Source: Sindora glabra | Taxonomy: Eukaryota > Streptophyta > Magnoliopsida > Fabales > Fabaceae | Length of the DNA stretch: 64,000 nt | NCBI GenBank assembly: GCA_020226215.1 | Contig: CM035231.1 | Location: 54,340,876 to 54,404,875 of the forward strand | Direction of reading: 5' to 3' | In this document: one piece after another, positions 49,820 through 63,345 of the stretch | Position numbering within the stretch: position 1 is the stretch's first letter | Layout: each line of letters opens with the position of its first letter | Translations under genes and position numbers: made by a program | The notes under the pieces: generated by a model | Seen by the model: the letters and a program-made list of their open reading frames with translations, nothing else | Told to the model about the DNA's origin: nothing | Databases searched by the model: none

Positions 49820-51399
49820 TTAAAAATTTTTTAAAGATAAAAATTAAGAAAACAATCCATATTATTTTTTTATTGTATTAGTATTCTTAGAATTTTCAAG
49901 TAACTATTATTTTATAAAAATAATAAGATATAAATAAATACAATAAGTATAATAAGTTATAGATAAATTATAAATGAATAAATAGAATAAAAACTAATTG
50001 AATATCTTTAATTTTTATTAAAAAATTATAATAGAATATAGATAAATATACATTATTTAAATAAATGGGGATGGATATGGGGATTTAAATATTTTATAGG
50101 GATGGGAATGAATATTAAATATTCTACTCATGCAAGCATGGAGATGGGGAAGAATAGAATATTTTGAAATGAAAATGGGTACAAAGATCTTAATTCCTTA
50201 TCTATACCCTCTCCATTGTCATTCCTATTTGCAAGATAAATAATTGAATTGTGATAGTTCAACGATGGAAATAATGTATTCCAATAGAAATTCAAACATT
50301 TGATGGGATCTTGTAAGCATATAGCAAGCCATAATTAGGATGCCAAAATACCTCAATTTATAATGCCTAATAAGGATTGTCCCAATAGAACTTAGTGATA
50401 TTATGATTTTTTTATCTCATAAGGTAAGGTATGATCCAAGTTTTCACTCTAAAAAAATAGTGAAAATATAATAATAATACTTTAATTTGTCCTATAGAGC
50501 TTAATTATTATAAAATTATTATATTTTTATCTTATATACTAATTTATATAATTATATAATATACACACATATATGTATATTTTTTTTAACTATTTTAATA
50601 ATTTAATTATTTAAAAATTAAAAATATATTAAGGTTACATCTAAGATAATAAAAATAAAAAGCATAGTTTTAAAAATTAGGTTGGATCAACTAGTAAATT
50701 AGTCTGATTAGGGATATTGGACTAAAAATATATGTGAACTAATATAAATAGGTCAAAACAAATGTAAATTTTTTTTACAATTTTACAACAATTGAAGTAT
50801 AATACTTTCACAATTTTAGGTCAAATGAATTTATATTATTTTAAAAAAATATTTTTAGCATAAATTATTATTATATCACTTAAATTTTTTTACTTATTTA
50901 TTTGCATTATTAACTTATATTGTATTACATTTTTTTCAATTTTATCATAATTTCTTATTATAAATATGCAATACTAATGTGTACATGTATACATATAATT
51001 AATATTTTTTAATATATGTATATACACATATGATTTACTATTTTTAATTTAAAATTGATTTAACTAGTAAATCAATAATTAAATCAGTAAACTGATGCAC
51101 CAACACCTTATTCAATTAAATAATTAGTCCAATTATAAAAATGATAATAGAAAATAATAATATGTTGGTTATGTATTAACTTTTTTTTTAAGTTTCAAAT
51201 TGTTTAAATTAATCACATATAATTTTGGACCTATATTATAATATTTTATTAATTATGTATGATTTGTCATATTTAAATTTAGATTTTTTTCGATTTCTTC
51301 CTTGTTTACTAGCATTTGAGATTACTTAATAATTATATATAAATTTGTAATTCTTAGTTTTAAAATTTATATTTTTTATCATTTCTCACAAATCTTCAT
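49820..51399. other. AT-rich intergenic DNA, no gene
   Basis: No protein similarity. A few GGGGATGG-type phrases (50060-50165) and mixed ATAC/ACAC runs (50560-50580, 51000-51030). Confidence 0.45.
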
Positions 51400-52930
51400 A
51401 GAGTTCTGTTGCTTCATGAAGTATAAGTATGAAGCGAATTTTGCTCTAGTTTATATGGCATAAGAAAAAGTAATATTTTATCTCTAACAATGAAATATGG
51501 GAAAAGAATAAAGTTGATCTATTCTTGATCCACACCATCAATATTCCTAGCCACCTCACATAATATGATTTAAAGAATTAAAGGTGGGAAAGTTTTTGTT
51601 TTTGGCTTGACAATTGCCTTGGCTTGGAATATGAACTTATCAAGTTTGCTTTGGTTCATGAGGGTGATGATCAAATTAATGCTACGGTTTGTGATTTTGT
51701 GATTAATAATTCCAACGAGGATTGGTCTCTGTTGCATCAGATTATCCCCTTTAATGTTGTAGCCTGAATGCAATCTACATTCCCACCTAAATACTAATAT
51801 TGGTTTTCATCAAGTTATGTGGTCTAATTAGTACTTGGGGTCCTTCAATGTTTCTAGTGCTTATTCCTCTCTCGTACATCAGAATTGGAAGATTCCTAAT
51901 AATCTTTGAAAGAAAATTTGGTCTCTTCTTGTTCCATAAAAAATCCCTATTGTTGGTTTCTCATGAACGAACCCTTAACTAACTCCTATATAGTAAAGTG
52001 GAGTTTAAGATGCAAATATTTCAATTGTTATCCACCTACTAAAAAATTATTCTTCACATTTTGTGAGATCGTATTCACACTTAATATGGAAACAGTTTAG
52101 TGCATGATGCTGTATTGACTAATTTTTATGCTCTTAATATTTATGATTAACTGTATTTGAACTTGACAAATACTATAAGTGTAATGGATTATAGACTGAA
52201 TCATTGATGTCTATCTCAACTTGATGGTTTCTTTGATTTTTACACAATAAGGCCAAACACTTTGGTGGGTTCATTCAGTCACATAAGCTAGTTCACACTA
52301 TTATGACATTTGCTTTAGAAGTATACAAGAGCCATATTTCTACAGGTTTATAGGATAAAGTGTCCTTGGGACAAATAGATATTCATTGATCCCTTCCTCC
52401 TTATGGCTGGATTAAAATTAACATTGATTATGCATTTAAAGTAGGTAGTATCAGGCTGACTATGGTGATCTCTTAAAAGACTTTGATGAAAATTGGTTTT
52501 CTAGTTTTTCAAAGTCTTGGTTCTTATTTTGTTTTTCAGGGCATGATAAACAGCATTCAATTTGCTTGAAATATGAGTTATAATAAAGTTTAGTAGAGTG
52601 TGATTTCAAATCTCTTATTCAAGTCATTTTTAGTTTAGATTTTTCTAAAACATTACTTTATCGTGATCATCTAAAATCTTCACCAAAATTAGATATCTAA
52701 ATTTATGCATATTTATAGGAAAGACAATGCTAATTCTGAATGATTAGCTAACTATAATTTTAATTTTTCTTTTAGTACCTATGAGATCCATACCTCTCTT
52801 AATTAGATGTTTAATTCACGTTGTGCTGATGTTATTTGAATCTCCAAAACTCATCATATGATTATTTCTTAATTCCTCCTCTTTTTCTTTTTTTATTGCT
52901 TTGGCCTCATTTTTCTCAAGAAAAAAAAAA
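51400..52930 (+). mobile_element. LINE (non-LTR) 3' remnant
   Basis: The order fits the 3' end of plant LINEs. First comes a region before and within zf-RVT (phrases VCDFVINNSNEDWSLLHQII and the SSAYSSLVHQNWKIPNNL region). At 52380-52700 an RNase H-like domain follows (PPYGWIKIN, D-A-F-K-V-G-S, then VECDFKSLIQVIFS and KTLLYRDHLKSSPKLD). A noncoding tail ends in a run of ten A's (52921-52930). Many stops and frameshifts. 5'-truncated: no endonuclease or RT core was seen. Frames at 51570, 51800 and 51906 are shadows or pieces of it. Confidence 0.75.
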
Positions 52931-53039
52931 TCATTAGTTGTGAATAAGTCTTTTAGACAGAATCAAAAGTGACATTGATCTTAAATGCATAGTTCGGTAT
53001 TTTTTGTACTGTTATAACCATGAATTAAAATTTAAGCAA

Positions 53040-53275
53040 ATTATATTTACCTCCTCTGAAGTTTAATTTAATCATACTTACAACCTTTATACTTTCATAA
53101 TTATATATATTAATTTCTTTTTTTGTATACATTCATCTTCTTTTTGTTTTATTTTTAATAGATACCTGCATCCCCTGTTTTTAAAAAGGAAGTGAGATAA
53201 TTGTATAATTTTAAAAATAAAATAAACATGAATATAATTGGATTAAATTTTGGAGGAAATGGATGTAATTTATTT
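53040..53275. mobile_element. Foldback MITE (TTACCTCCTCTGAAGTTTAATTTAA-type)
   Basis: The left part AAATTATATTTACCTCCTCT pairs loosely with the reverse of GGAGGAAATGGATGTAATTT at 53251-53270. Similar pieces occur at about 430-600 (and the matching part of block B) and 31958-32091. The frame at 53250-53465 begins inside it and is unrecognised. Confidence 0.5.
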
Positions 53276-54964
53276 TGAAAATTTTTTAACTTATATGGGA
53301 TTCTCGTTAACGGTGGGTCAGGACGGCCCCCGTTTAAATAGAAGTCTCAGTTTTTTAAGTATTGGTAGAATAAAGATGGTGCCACAGACGAATACACCTT
53401 TCATTTTAATTGATTTTTGCAGAGCGGAACACGTGGTCCGAGGATATGGGGGTAGATGGGCATAAAGGGCAAAAGAGATGCAAGCAAATGATAAGGAATT
53501 CCGTTACAAGTTGAGATTCTCCATCAATCTATCGGCTTTCTCTGCTCTACTGGAAAATATTTACGTAAATATTATCTATAATGTTATTTTTAAATATTAT
53601 TATTTAAATACTAATAATTAACAATATACAAATTTTTTATCAAGTAATTAATTATGAATTAATTTAATTTTTTCTTTCATCATAATTAATAATAAATAAT
53701 TATTAATTTATTATTTATATTTAGTTAATTATTAGACAAAATAAACCTCCATATTATTAATGAATAATATTTGAATAATATAATACAGTAGATATTACCT
53801 ATTTCTGTCTCTATATACATTTTGGACAGGATGGATTATTACAGTTATTGTGATCTTATACTTATTTTTAGGATGTAAGGTCCAATAGTTTTGCGGGAAT
53901 TTTGTATTTGTTTTTTCGTGGGCTTAAATGAATGGCCCGTACGGATTTTAAGATTCATACGGTTCAATGAGAATAGTCGCGGGCCAGCCCACAAACCACT
54001 CATTAAATCTATCTTAATGTTGGATTTTTAATGGTCCACTTCAAAATTTTTTTTGATAAATTTATCAAAAAGGGCATTTATTAAAGGTCCAACTTCTACT
54101 ATCTCAATCCATTTTTCTTTAATCACTTATACAGGTCAATCACTAACTTATGCAAACTAATCGCAGAATAGATTGAACCTTTTTTTTTAATCTCATTTAG
54201 GACGTGAGCCTATGCGAATAATTTAAATGGATTCAAATTTGCACAAAATTTATTTGTTTAGATTTATTTCACTTATTTATAATCTTACTTATTTTTTTAT
54301 ATCAATTTTTCCGTTCCCATTTTTCTCACAAATTAGTGAGAATAGATTTTTGGATCTCAATAATTTATGATAAATTGAGAATGAATAATAAGTACATAAA
54401 ATGTGTCACAAATTACCGAAAAGTGATATGACCCATGAAAAGTAGAAGTTGTTGCTTAGACTTATTTTAAATTTCTTCGGCCAAATTCATCCACAATCAA
54501 TATATACGTGTAAATACAAGAATAATATATCAAATGAAATCACCCTCTAGAAGTAGCACCATGATGATGATGATGGGGGAAAATTTAAGGTACTCAAGAG
54601 TTTCTAAATTCTGGATGGTGTGACATAATCTCATTAATTGGATGAAATTACCAAAGATTTAAGTAACGTCACACCACCTAGGGTTTGAAACCCCTAGAAG
54701 TACCATAATCTTTCCCTGATGATGAAAAAGAGTATTTAATTTGATGGATAGCTGGCCAGATGTAAATTAGCACATATTTTAATGTTAGAATTTGGTTCTT
54801 TTAGAATATAAGGTCAAACAGATAATTATTTGATGAAAAATAATAAATTAAAATTGTAATAAATTATTAAAAATAATTTTATAATTTTATAATTATTTAT
54901 TTTTAATTTTATCAATTATCATTATAATTTATTTTATGCTTCAACATGAATTTTACACTTTATT
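53276..54964. other. No recognised gene
   Basis: A less AT-rich patch at 53290-53530 (GTCAGGACGGCCCCCG) and another at 53920-53995 (CGCGGGCCAGCCCACAAACC) read as no known protein. Around 54545-54715 the phrase CTAGAAGTA(G)CACCAT recurs. Confidence 0.4.
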
Positions 54965-56525
54965 TATAAAAATTTAAATTTGATTTATTATTAATGTAAA
55001 ATATTTTATATGATTAATAAATAAAAAATATATTATTAAAAAATAATAATTAAAAATTTTAATAATAATAATAATTTAATAATTTTTTATTAATATACAT
55101 TTAAATTCAAATGAAATCCGATTTATAACAGTCAAATTGTCTATTTATCTTTAACCCTTTGTTAGGTAAAGTGAAAAATAGGGGAAAAGAAAATGGGTAA
55201 GAGAAAGTAGGGAGAAAATCTTGGATTTTTGCTATTTAGCTGCAGAGGAGAAAATTAGGGGAAGAAATTTCAGGGGAAAAAAATAATAGGCCCTATAGAA
55301 AATTTGTTCCCCCCACCCATGGAAAAAATTTGGGGAGAGGTGTGCCTTTTTTCCCATTTTCCGAACTTGCCCCTTATTTTCCAAACCATATCATTTCTTC
55401 ACCTGTTTTGCAGACAGCACTGCAGCAGTTGCTAGAAGACGTCTATCAAACAGAACTACGCCACTCATCATTGGAAGGACTCTGATTAGGTAGTACTTCT
55501 CCTCTATGGTTCTTTATGTCATTAGTGCAGTTGATACTTTGAAACAAGTGGATGTCGGTGGTGGTAGAGCTTGGCATGGATAAATTGCATTGCCGTTAAC
55601 GCTGGAAGATGCAAAGATGCAACATTATGCCATGGCGAAGCCAATCTATTACCGAGCAACTAGTATTGTAGCTAGCAATGAGCAAGAGGAAGGATAATGT
55701 GTCTATGTATCCCATCCAACCAAGTTGCCCAAAATTAACCCAAATTTTGATTGTGACTTGGTTTGGATGGATATCCGACCCATTTTTTTATTTTTGTTTT
55801 TATTGGCATTTCAATGTTTATATTTTTTTTCAATTGTAAATTTTTTTCCTCTTCTCATGTTACAGAATTGAATTTTTGCGTGCTATACCCCAATCTTGTA
55901 TTTCATGATTGAAGACTACTTTATTTGCATAAATACATAATTACAACAACCTCACAAATTAATTTGAGGAATGTGAATAGAAATTATACATTAAAAATAT
56001 TATATATATATATATATATTCAGTGTACATTGAATTTGAAGATTGTGAACTTGAAATTATACAAGAAAAATAATAATTCCAAGAAAATTATATTTTTATT
56101 TATACATTATAAATACATTAAATATATGTATTTCATATGCATTAAATTTAAAGAATGTGATTAGAAATTATACAAGAAAAATAATAATCCTACTTTATTT
56201 ATTGAGCCTATCCATTTAAATTTTGTTAGCCATATATATTCAATCAGCCATATATATTAGTGCGGTTAAATGCTTTAACTAAATACATAATTTACTTTAA
56301 TTTTTAATAAATTTAAATATAATTTTGACTTTTTATATGAATTTAAATTTAACTTATTGTCAAGTAAATATAAATAAGATGTGTTATTAAAAAGTAATAA
56401 TACTTAAAAATGTTTAATAATAATAATAAAAATTTAATAATTTTTATTGGCATAATAATACTATGAGTGGTTAAGTAGTGTAAAGTTAATTTATATTGAC
56501 AATGGATCAAATTTAAATATATTAA
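54965..56525. repeat. Dispersed AT-rich repeat copies around a less AT-rich patch
   Basis: 54965-55105 and 56325-56525 belong to the family also seen at 1535-1640 and 29455-30025. Between them, 55150-55390 is a purine-rich MITE-like stretch (GGGGAAAAGAAAATGGG against CCCATTTTCCGAACTTGCCCC). 55400-55750 is less AT-rich and includes TTTTGCAGACAGCAC, acceptor-like, but no family is recognisable. A (TA)n tract lies near 56002-56020. Confidence 0.45.
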
Positions 56526-57189
56526 CTAAATATTTACTTTAATAAATTTAAATACAATTTTGATTCTTCTTATGCATAGATAGAAATAAATTTAAGAAAG
56601 AAAGAAAATACGAATTAAAGCTAAGTTGGAAGATATTTTTATTAGGAAAATATTATTTATTTATATATTAACAATGAAGTAACATACTATTTATATTTAT
56701 AATTAAATAAAAATATGATATTTATAGGTATAATATTAGAAGAAAGTAATTTTTTTTAAATTAGAAGAATTTATTTCCTTCAAATTTTTATATAAAATAT
56801 TGAATAAATAAAATATTTTCTATAAATATTTTTAAAAAATATTTTCCTTGTAAGTCAAAGCAAGACGTGTCGTGTTGGGTACAACACCTCACCTAATTTC
56901 ATATCATATTTTCTATTGCTAGACTAACTGGATTGATATCAGAAGGATCAAAATCAAGCCCATAAAATATTATGAGATAAAATTCAAGCATTTTAAGGCT
57001 TTTAATTATTTTAAACATGATTTAAATTATGATAAAGCAATTTGTCTGTTTCATCGGGGGTTGGTTGACGAGGATGATGGGTTACCATTCGTCAATCCGT
57101 CACCAACCATCCTTCTCTCTTATTCTTAGTGCTTTGCATGATCATCGATAGTCAAACTTGGTTGGTTTGTCCCGTCCATGTGCTCCGTT

Positions 57190-57430
57190 TCTTTCGTTAA
57201 AAAATATTTTTTATAGAATATAATTATAAAAATAAAAATATAAAAAATATTTTATTTATTTAATATAAAATATAAAAAATTTAAAAAATTAATTTTTTAT
57301 TTAAAAAAATATTTTTTTATTTTAAATTTTAAATATTATTTTTTAATCATCAATATAAATAATATATCATTCTTTTATTAATTTATATATAAATAATATT
57401 TTCTTACGAAAATATTTTTCCGACAAAACA
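57190..57430. mobile_element. GAAAATATTTTC-type MITE
   Basis: The left end has GTTAAAAAATATTTTTTATAGAATAT and the right end ACGAAAATATTTTTCCGAC, inverted to each other. Relatives: about 620-775 in block A only, and 62140-62300. Confidence 0.5.
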
Positions 57431-57656
57431 AAGATAACCTAAATTTTCATTTCAAATCTTTCTGTTGTTATTATATTTTATTTAATAAATTAAGATTAAT
57501 TAATAATTTTTATTATTTTAATTTTCTTTAAAAATTAGATCTTAATAGGCTTGAGATTTATAAAATTAATAAATAAATAATAAAACTAACAAAATAATAA
57601 AATTTATAATTATTCTTTTCTATTGAATAAAAGTGAATAGTTTTAATATTTTAAAA

Positions 57657-58020
57657 GTCATTTGATTATAAGAAATAACTTTTTCAGAAAGTTGAACTTT
57701 CTGACATATAAATTTGCTTGCCAACTTATCAAAAAATATTCAAAATCAATTAATTAACCAAGAAAAATTAAAAAATTTATAGAAAATTCTTATTTTAAAT
57801 AAAATAAACAACTTTCTCTGTCTTTTACAATATAGAACTTTTAAGAAGTATCATTTTTTTATTTTATCAATTATAATTAATCAAATAATTCAATCATATT
57901 CTATTTCAAAAATAGTTAAGATTTAATCAATATTAAATAAAAATACTTCTTATTTTAAACTTAATTAAATTATATTATTCATTTAACGATATAAATTCAC
58001 ATAAAAAGTAATACGCTATG
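57657..58020. mobile_element. GTCATTT-ended MITE, copy 2
   Basis: The left end AGTCATTTGATTATAAGAAA matches the family at 49341 and 59024, and the interior shares AGAACTTTTAAGAAGTATCA. The right end is not clear. Confidence 0.45.
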
Positions 58021-59023
58021 AATTTTTCCCTTAAAGAATGATACTTTTCATGCAACTTTCCACGCAGCAAAACGAGTTTCAAATTTTATCCCTTCTCGTT
58101 CTTTGGTAACTTGGAAACGTGGGTGAGACTCCCGCATATGTTTTACACGTGTTTATCCGTTTTTCAAAATGACGAAAGAAAACGACGAAAGAAAGGTGGG
58201 GTTGGATTTTACCAAGGAGACGTATTTGGTATTCACACGTTTGTACAAAAATTGCAAAATTGAACTAAATCTATCATATTTTAAAATCTCAATTTTCACA
58301 TGGTGTGAAACCTAGGGTGTTATTAAAATTTAAAAATTTATATAAAAACTTTGTATAAATTACATTGAATCCTCTTTAAATTTATCCGACGTCTAATATT
58401 TCATTTTTTTTAAATTCGGCATTTCTATCGTGAATTATTTTTATTATTATAAAATATAATAATATTAATTTTTAAATGCCATCTTCATTAGTCAAAAGAT
58501 TATTTATCAATGACCGTAGAGTATAAACTTTCGTGGTCGTCACAAATTGAAATTTAATCAAATAGTTTTGGGGCCATTATGCTATTTTCTCATTTTTGGA
58601 CTGAAGAGTTCAATTTTTTCCATCGACTGAATAATTAATAAATTAAGTGTAATCTAATCAGTGAAAGTTAAAAGATCATTTTTCTATATTTTTTTATACA
58701 AATTTACCCTTTATTTAGAGAATCAAAATAATCTCTCCATTAATAATTGTATTATAATATTTTAATATAAAAAATATAAGAAAATGATGGTCTAATTTTT
58801 AAGGGATTACACTTGAGAATGAATTATAATTAAAAATTAATATTATATTTTATAATAATAAAAATATTTCAATAAATGGAAGTATATAATTTTGAAAAAT
58901 TAAGAAAATCAAATGTGATAATTAAATTAGACTTTAATTAGCAAAAGTTAACATACTTTGAAAGCTGGTTATTTGTCTTCTTTCTAAAATGATGATATTT
59001 ATATAACAAAATTAAAAAAAAAT
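58021..59023. other. No gene seen
   Basis: A less AT-rich patch at 58050-58250 (AAACGTGGGTGAGACTCCCGC, ACGACGAAAGAAAGG) has no recognisable coding frame. The rest is AT-rich. Confidence 0.4.
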
Positions 59024-60012
59024 TGGATTTGTTTAGTTTATATAGGAAATAAAATTTTGTAGAAAGTTAAACTTTTTAAAAAATAACTTTTTATGTAAAT
59101 TTATTTTAAAATGCTTAAAATTGTTTAATTGATACTAAAAAATGATATTTTCTAAGAAGTAACTTTTTATATTTTGATTTATTCAATTTTAAATTTTTTG
59201 AAAAATATTAACAAAATAATTACTACATTTTCAATATTATTGTAATGCATATTAATAAATTTTCATAATTTTTAATTCATTTTTTGAAATCATGCATGTT
59301 GTACCTTTTGTATCATAATTTTTATTAATTCATAATTTTATATTCTTCATAAAAAATTAAATTAACTCATTATTTATAATTATTTACATATTTTTTTTAT
59401 CCCCAAGAACTATATTATTTTGAAAACACATGTATTACCCATTTATCTAATCTTTTCATTTATTCCCATCCAATATTATGCTTATTATATAGTTTGATAT
59501 CAAATATATTTTTATAAAATAATTTATCAATTTTTCCATTAAAGATGCTTGTTTTGTATTAAAATACTAGATATATATTTAATGAAAATACTTTTTACTA
59601 TAATTTTTTTGACATAATTAAATAGTATACAAAAAGGTAAATTTAGTATGAAACTATTAATTGAACTCTTAAACAATATTGGAGTTGTGAAAATTAAATT
59701 GAAGTGGGAAAAATAAAATTCAAGATAAAATATATTGATATGACAATATCTTAAAGATAATATCAAAATCAACATGTCCTAATGTTTAAATAAAAATGTA
59801 AATTTATCATTAATTTAAATTTAGTAGGAATAATTTTATTTTTGTATCTATAAAAAACATAAGAAGTAAAGCTTATTTGGAAGAAAGATAGGTTAACAAC
59901 TTCTTATACTCTATTGAAAAGTTCAATTTCTTTCAATTTATTAGATAATAATTAATCAATTTTTTTTTCTAGTTTTTGAAAAGAAGAAAAGAATGTGAAT
60001 CAAATAACTCCT
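59024..60012. mobile_element. GTCATTT-ended MITE, copy 3 (enlarged)
   Basis: The left end GGATTTGTTTAGTTTATA and right end GAATCAAATAACTCC match the family termini. The interior shares TTTCTAAGAAGTAACTTTTTA and ATTCAATTTTAAAT with copy 1. It is about twice as long because of roughly 500 bp of extra AT-rich sequence (about 59250-59800). The minus frame at 59539-59775 is chance. Confidence 0.55.
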
Positions 60013-60991
60013 TTAAATGTACTAAATTTTTGAATTTGATTTTTTTTTTTTAAGTATAAGATGTGCTTTAAAAAGGATGTAATATAACGTTCTAATTGAT
60101 GCAAGAAATTCGACAACTCAAATTTTGGTAATATAATATCAAATCTTTGAAGTCTGAATGATTTTTATTTTGCTCAATAAGTCTTAACGAACTTGATTTA
60201 TCTATAAGACTATTTTAAGAAATAATGATATGCTACATTGATTTTAGTTTGCTTTAATATTTTCATATGGAATCCATTTTATTTTATTTTTCCTCTTAAG
60301 TCATGAGTAAATCACTTAGATATGAACTTAATTTGTTTTAATATTTTGAAACGATATTCACTTCACTTTTTTTTTTTTTTGGTCTTCACCCATGATTAAG
60401 TACTCAATAGGCCAGAAATTAGAAAGTGTTTCAAGAACCTTAAAACAAAAAAAAATTCAACACATTTTCCAATTTCAACGTTCAAGTAATATTCTAGACT
60501 CTAGTAGAATTGCTACACAATTAACTGATTTGCTTAACAAATTTTAATGGCATCATTAATCATTACTAAGATAGAATACTCTTAAGTATTTATATTTTAT
60601 TTTAAATCCTATTATTTTTTAATCTGATAGTTTTTTATTAGATTTAAAGATTCAGAAATTAATTATAGACTAATTAAGGATTTGTTAGCTAGTTCAAATT
60701 AATCATCCGAATAATTTGGATATACACAAGGCCATAATTAATTAAAAGAATATAAAATTTCTATGCTTTGCCTATATGAATCTAAACAATACGGTCAAAT
60801 TGCAGCATGGTTGAATACCTAATTCTAATTAGTGCTGAAATGCCTAAGACTTACAGTAGGTCTTTGCCCATTTTACATACATTAGCACTCTGAATTTCAT
60901 TGTTAGGCATAGCCATAATTAATAATAATGATAATTTCCAGCCATTTAAATACCAATTTCCTTCTTTTAGAATGTCTCAGACTACATCTTA

Positions 60992-60993
<2 letters not shown>
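60013..60993. other. No gene seen
   Basis: AT-rich DNA with homopolymer T runs (60040-60051, 60368-60380). No coding similarity. Confidence 0.45.

Positions 60994-61074
<81 letters not shown>
60994..61074. repeat. (TA)40 microsatellite
   Basis: The longest perfect dinucleotide tract in the window, about 40 TA units. The two open frames across it are artefacts. Confidence 0.98.
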
Positions 61075-61077
<3 letters not shown>

Positions 61078-61199
61078 CATTATATTTGGTTGGATTATAA
61101 ATATTTCCAAAAAATATTACAAAATTATATTTTAATTGATTCATATATTTTTTAAAAATATTATCATATTGTAAAAATTATCTTTAACAAAAATTGAAT

Positions 61200-61440
61200 G
61201 ATCAATCAAGTTCAATAGTGATAAGAAATTATTGATAGTAATGGGTGATGACCATTAATAATAGGTAATAGTTGTTGATGGTTAACAATAATTAACTATG
61301 GTAGCTAATTAGAACAATGAAATGAGATATTAATAATGATAATATTTTTATGATATGGTAGAGAAAATAATCTGTTAATTTTATTATTAAATATTATTAT
61401 GCAATGAGAATTTAGGATACCCATATTTTCTTGGAATATT
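61200..61440. mobile_element. Reversed relative of the CCA-rich MITE core
   Basis: GGGTGATGACCATTAATAAT, then AGTTGTTGATGGTTAACAAT, is the reverse-strand version of the core units at 44389-44700. ACCCATATTTTCTTGGAAT near 61418 may be its end. Confidence 0.45.
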
Positions 61441-62139
61441 TTAGGAGAATATTGCTAAAAATATTCTCAAGTATATTTTTCATAATTTTGAACAAAAAAT
61501 AAGAATTTAACATTATTTTAAAGTATTCACAGAAATGTAAAAAAATTTACAAGATAAACATCTACTTAATCTAAATATATCTCATCTATATATTTTAGGA
61601 ATATGTACTCATTTTTCATGTCTCAGGGAAATAAAACGAGAATATATTTTTAAAAGAAAAAAGTTGTTTATATCTTCTTGAATTTATTTTCTATTCACTT
61701 TTCTTTCTAAATTAATAAAAAGATATATGATTTTCAAAAAAAAAAAAAGTTAAGACATATTTCTTTATTTGAAAAAAAAGGTGAAAAGGGAGTTAATATT
61801 ATAAATAGTCTACTCTTATATAATCTATTCTCAACCTGTGAAACGGTATGAATAATGCTGCAAGAACCCTTTTGATGTAATAATATGAAATAATATAATT
61901 CCTTTTATTTTCCAAAAAAAATTATTGATCTAAGCACAAAGAAAGAAATATATGCAAGAACTATACAGTATCTTTCCAGTTCATCATACATGGAAAGAGG
62001 CATGATTCTCACAAATAATCTGAGATTATGAACCTTTTTAGCTGTAGAAGTGACGTGAGGGGAAAAAAAAAGAAAAGAAAAAAACTTTGCATAAATAAAA
62101 CTACACCTCGCCCGGAACATGATTGGAAATTATTTACTA
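61441..62139. other. No gene seen
   Basis: AT-rich. Frames at 61905-62120 (-) and 62028-62210 (+) are short and unrecognised. Confidence 0.45.
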
Positions 62140-62300
62140 AGGTTATGTTTATTTTTATCAAAAATATCTTCTATAAAAATATAAAATATAATTATAAATT
62201 ATTAAAATAATAAAAAATAAATAATATATTTAATATTAAATATAATAAATTTGATAGAACATAATTTCCTACTCTTGAAAAAAAAAGGTTACTTTTATTC
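62140..62300. mobile_element. MITE-like copy related to the block A insertion
   Basis: Shares AATATTAAATATAA(T/A)AAATTTGAT and a following TTTCCT...CTTTTATTC stretch with 620-775, and the GAAAATATTTT type end with 57190-57430. Confidence 0.5.
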
Positions 62301-62684
62301 TTTATTATAATTTTAAAATTATTTTTTATTATAAAATAAAAAAATTATGAATAATATTTTTTATTTAAGTATAAAAAGGCGAGTTTTCTTATAAAAATAT
62401 ATTTAATAAAATAAATGAAACCCAAGACAAAATATCTTTCCTTTTTTTAATGATGATTACTTGAACAAAAATGTTATGTATTCAAAAAATGAAATTTAAA
62501 ATTAAATATAAATTTTTATATTTATTAAATTAAATTTTATAAATTTATTATATTTTATTTAATAATAACTTTTAATTGACTTTTTGACCGTTTACCTTAA
62601 AGTTAGAAATATTTTGCTAAGAACTTGCGTTGTAAATTTTTTTTACCAAAATACTTAAATTTTTTCTTTTTGAAAATAGCTGAG

Positions 62685-62852
62685 TCACGGGAAGGGGGCT
62701 CTGATGACTAGTGCAGTCATAGCCTGCCCCCTCCCGTTACCGGTTTTGAATTTTTTTTTTTAAATAATTGGTCATGGGGTAGGGGACCTCCCGTTGCCAA
62801 TTTTGAATTTTTTTTTTAAATAACTAGTCATGGGGTGGGGCACCCATGACTA
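62685..62852. repeat. G/C-rich near-tandem units, about 57 bp
   Basis: Two units (about 62735-62792 and 62793-62849) share CCCGTT(A/G)CC, TTTTGAATTTTTTTTTT, TAAATAA and GTCATGGGGT(A/G)GGG. A related piece before them (62685-62735) has GGAAGGGGGCTC and ATGACTAGTGCAGTCAT, the latter a near-perfect palindrome. The composition is striking against its surroundings. Confidence 0.85.
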
Positions 62853-62875
62853 GAATTTTTTTTTTTTAAAATCAT

Positions 62876-63345
62876 TACCAGATTTTCAGTATTTATTAAA
62901 CACACTTTTTAAAAAAATTTAATTTTAACTTGTCAGATTTTTTTTAAAAAAAATTTAGCTTATCAAATTTTTTTAAATAGATTTCTTTTAAAAAAAATTA
63001 ATTTTAACTTATCATTCTTTTTAAAAAAAGCTAAATTTTTTTAAAAAAATTAATTCTATCTTATCAAACTTTTTTTTAGAAAAATAATTTTAACTTATTA
63101 GACTTTTTTAAATAGATTTTTTTAAAAAAAATCATTTTAGATTATCAGTATGTTTAAAAAAACTAAATTTTTTTAAAACAATTAATTTTATCTTATCAAC
63201 CTTTTTTTTAAAAAAAAAATAATTTTAGCTTGCCAGACCTTTTTAGACTTCTTTTTTTTAAAAAAATTAATTTTAACTTATCAATTTTTTAAAAAAATTA
63301 ATTCTAGCTTATCAAACTTATTTTAAAAAAATTAATTTTAACTTA
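62876..63345. repeat. Tandem array of CTTATCA units
   Basis: About eleven imperfect units of roughly 40 bp, each with a (T/A)(A/G)(A/C)CTTATCA-like core followed by T-run and A-run (TTTTTTTAAAAAAATTAA). Unit lengths vary. The array leads directly into the left arm of the foldback at 63307. Confidence 0.85.

Noticed and set aside
53250..53465. 71-residue frame starting MEEMDVIYF
   Set aside because: It starts inside a MITE-like repeat and shows no recognisable domain.
55400..55760. Less AT-rich stretch with an acceptor-like TTTTGCAG
   Set aside because: No frame of useful length or similarity was found on either strand. It may be a gene relic, but I cannot support one.
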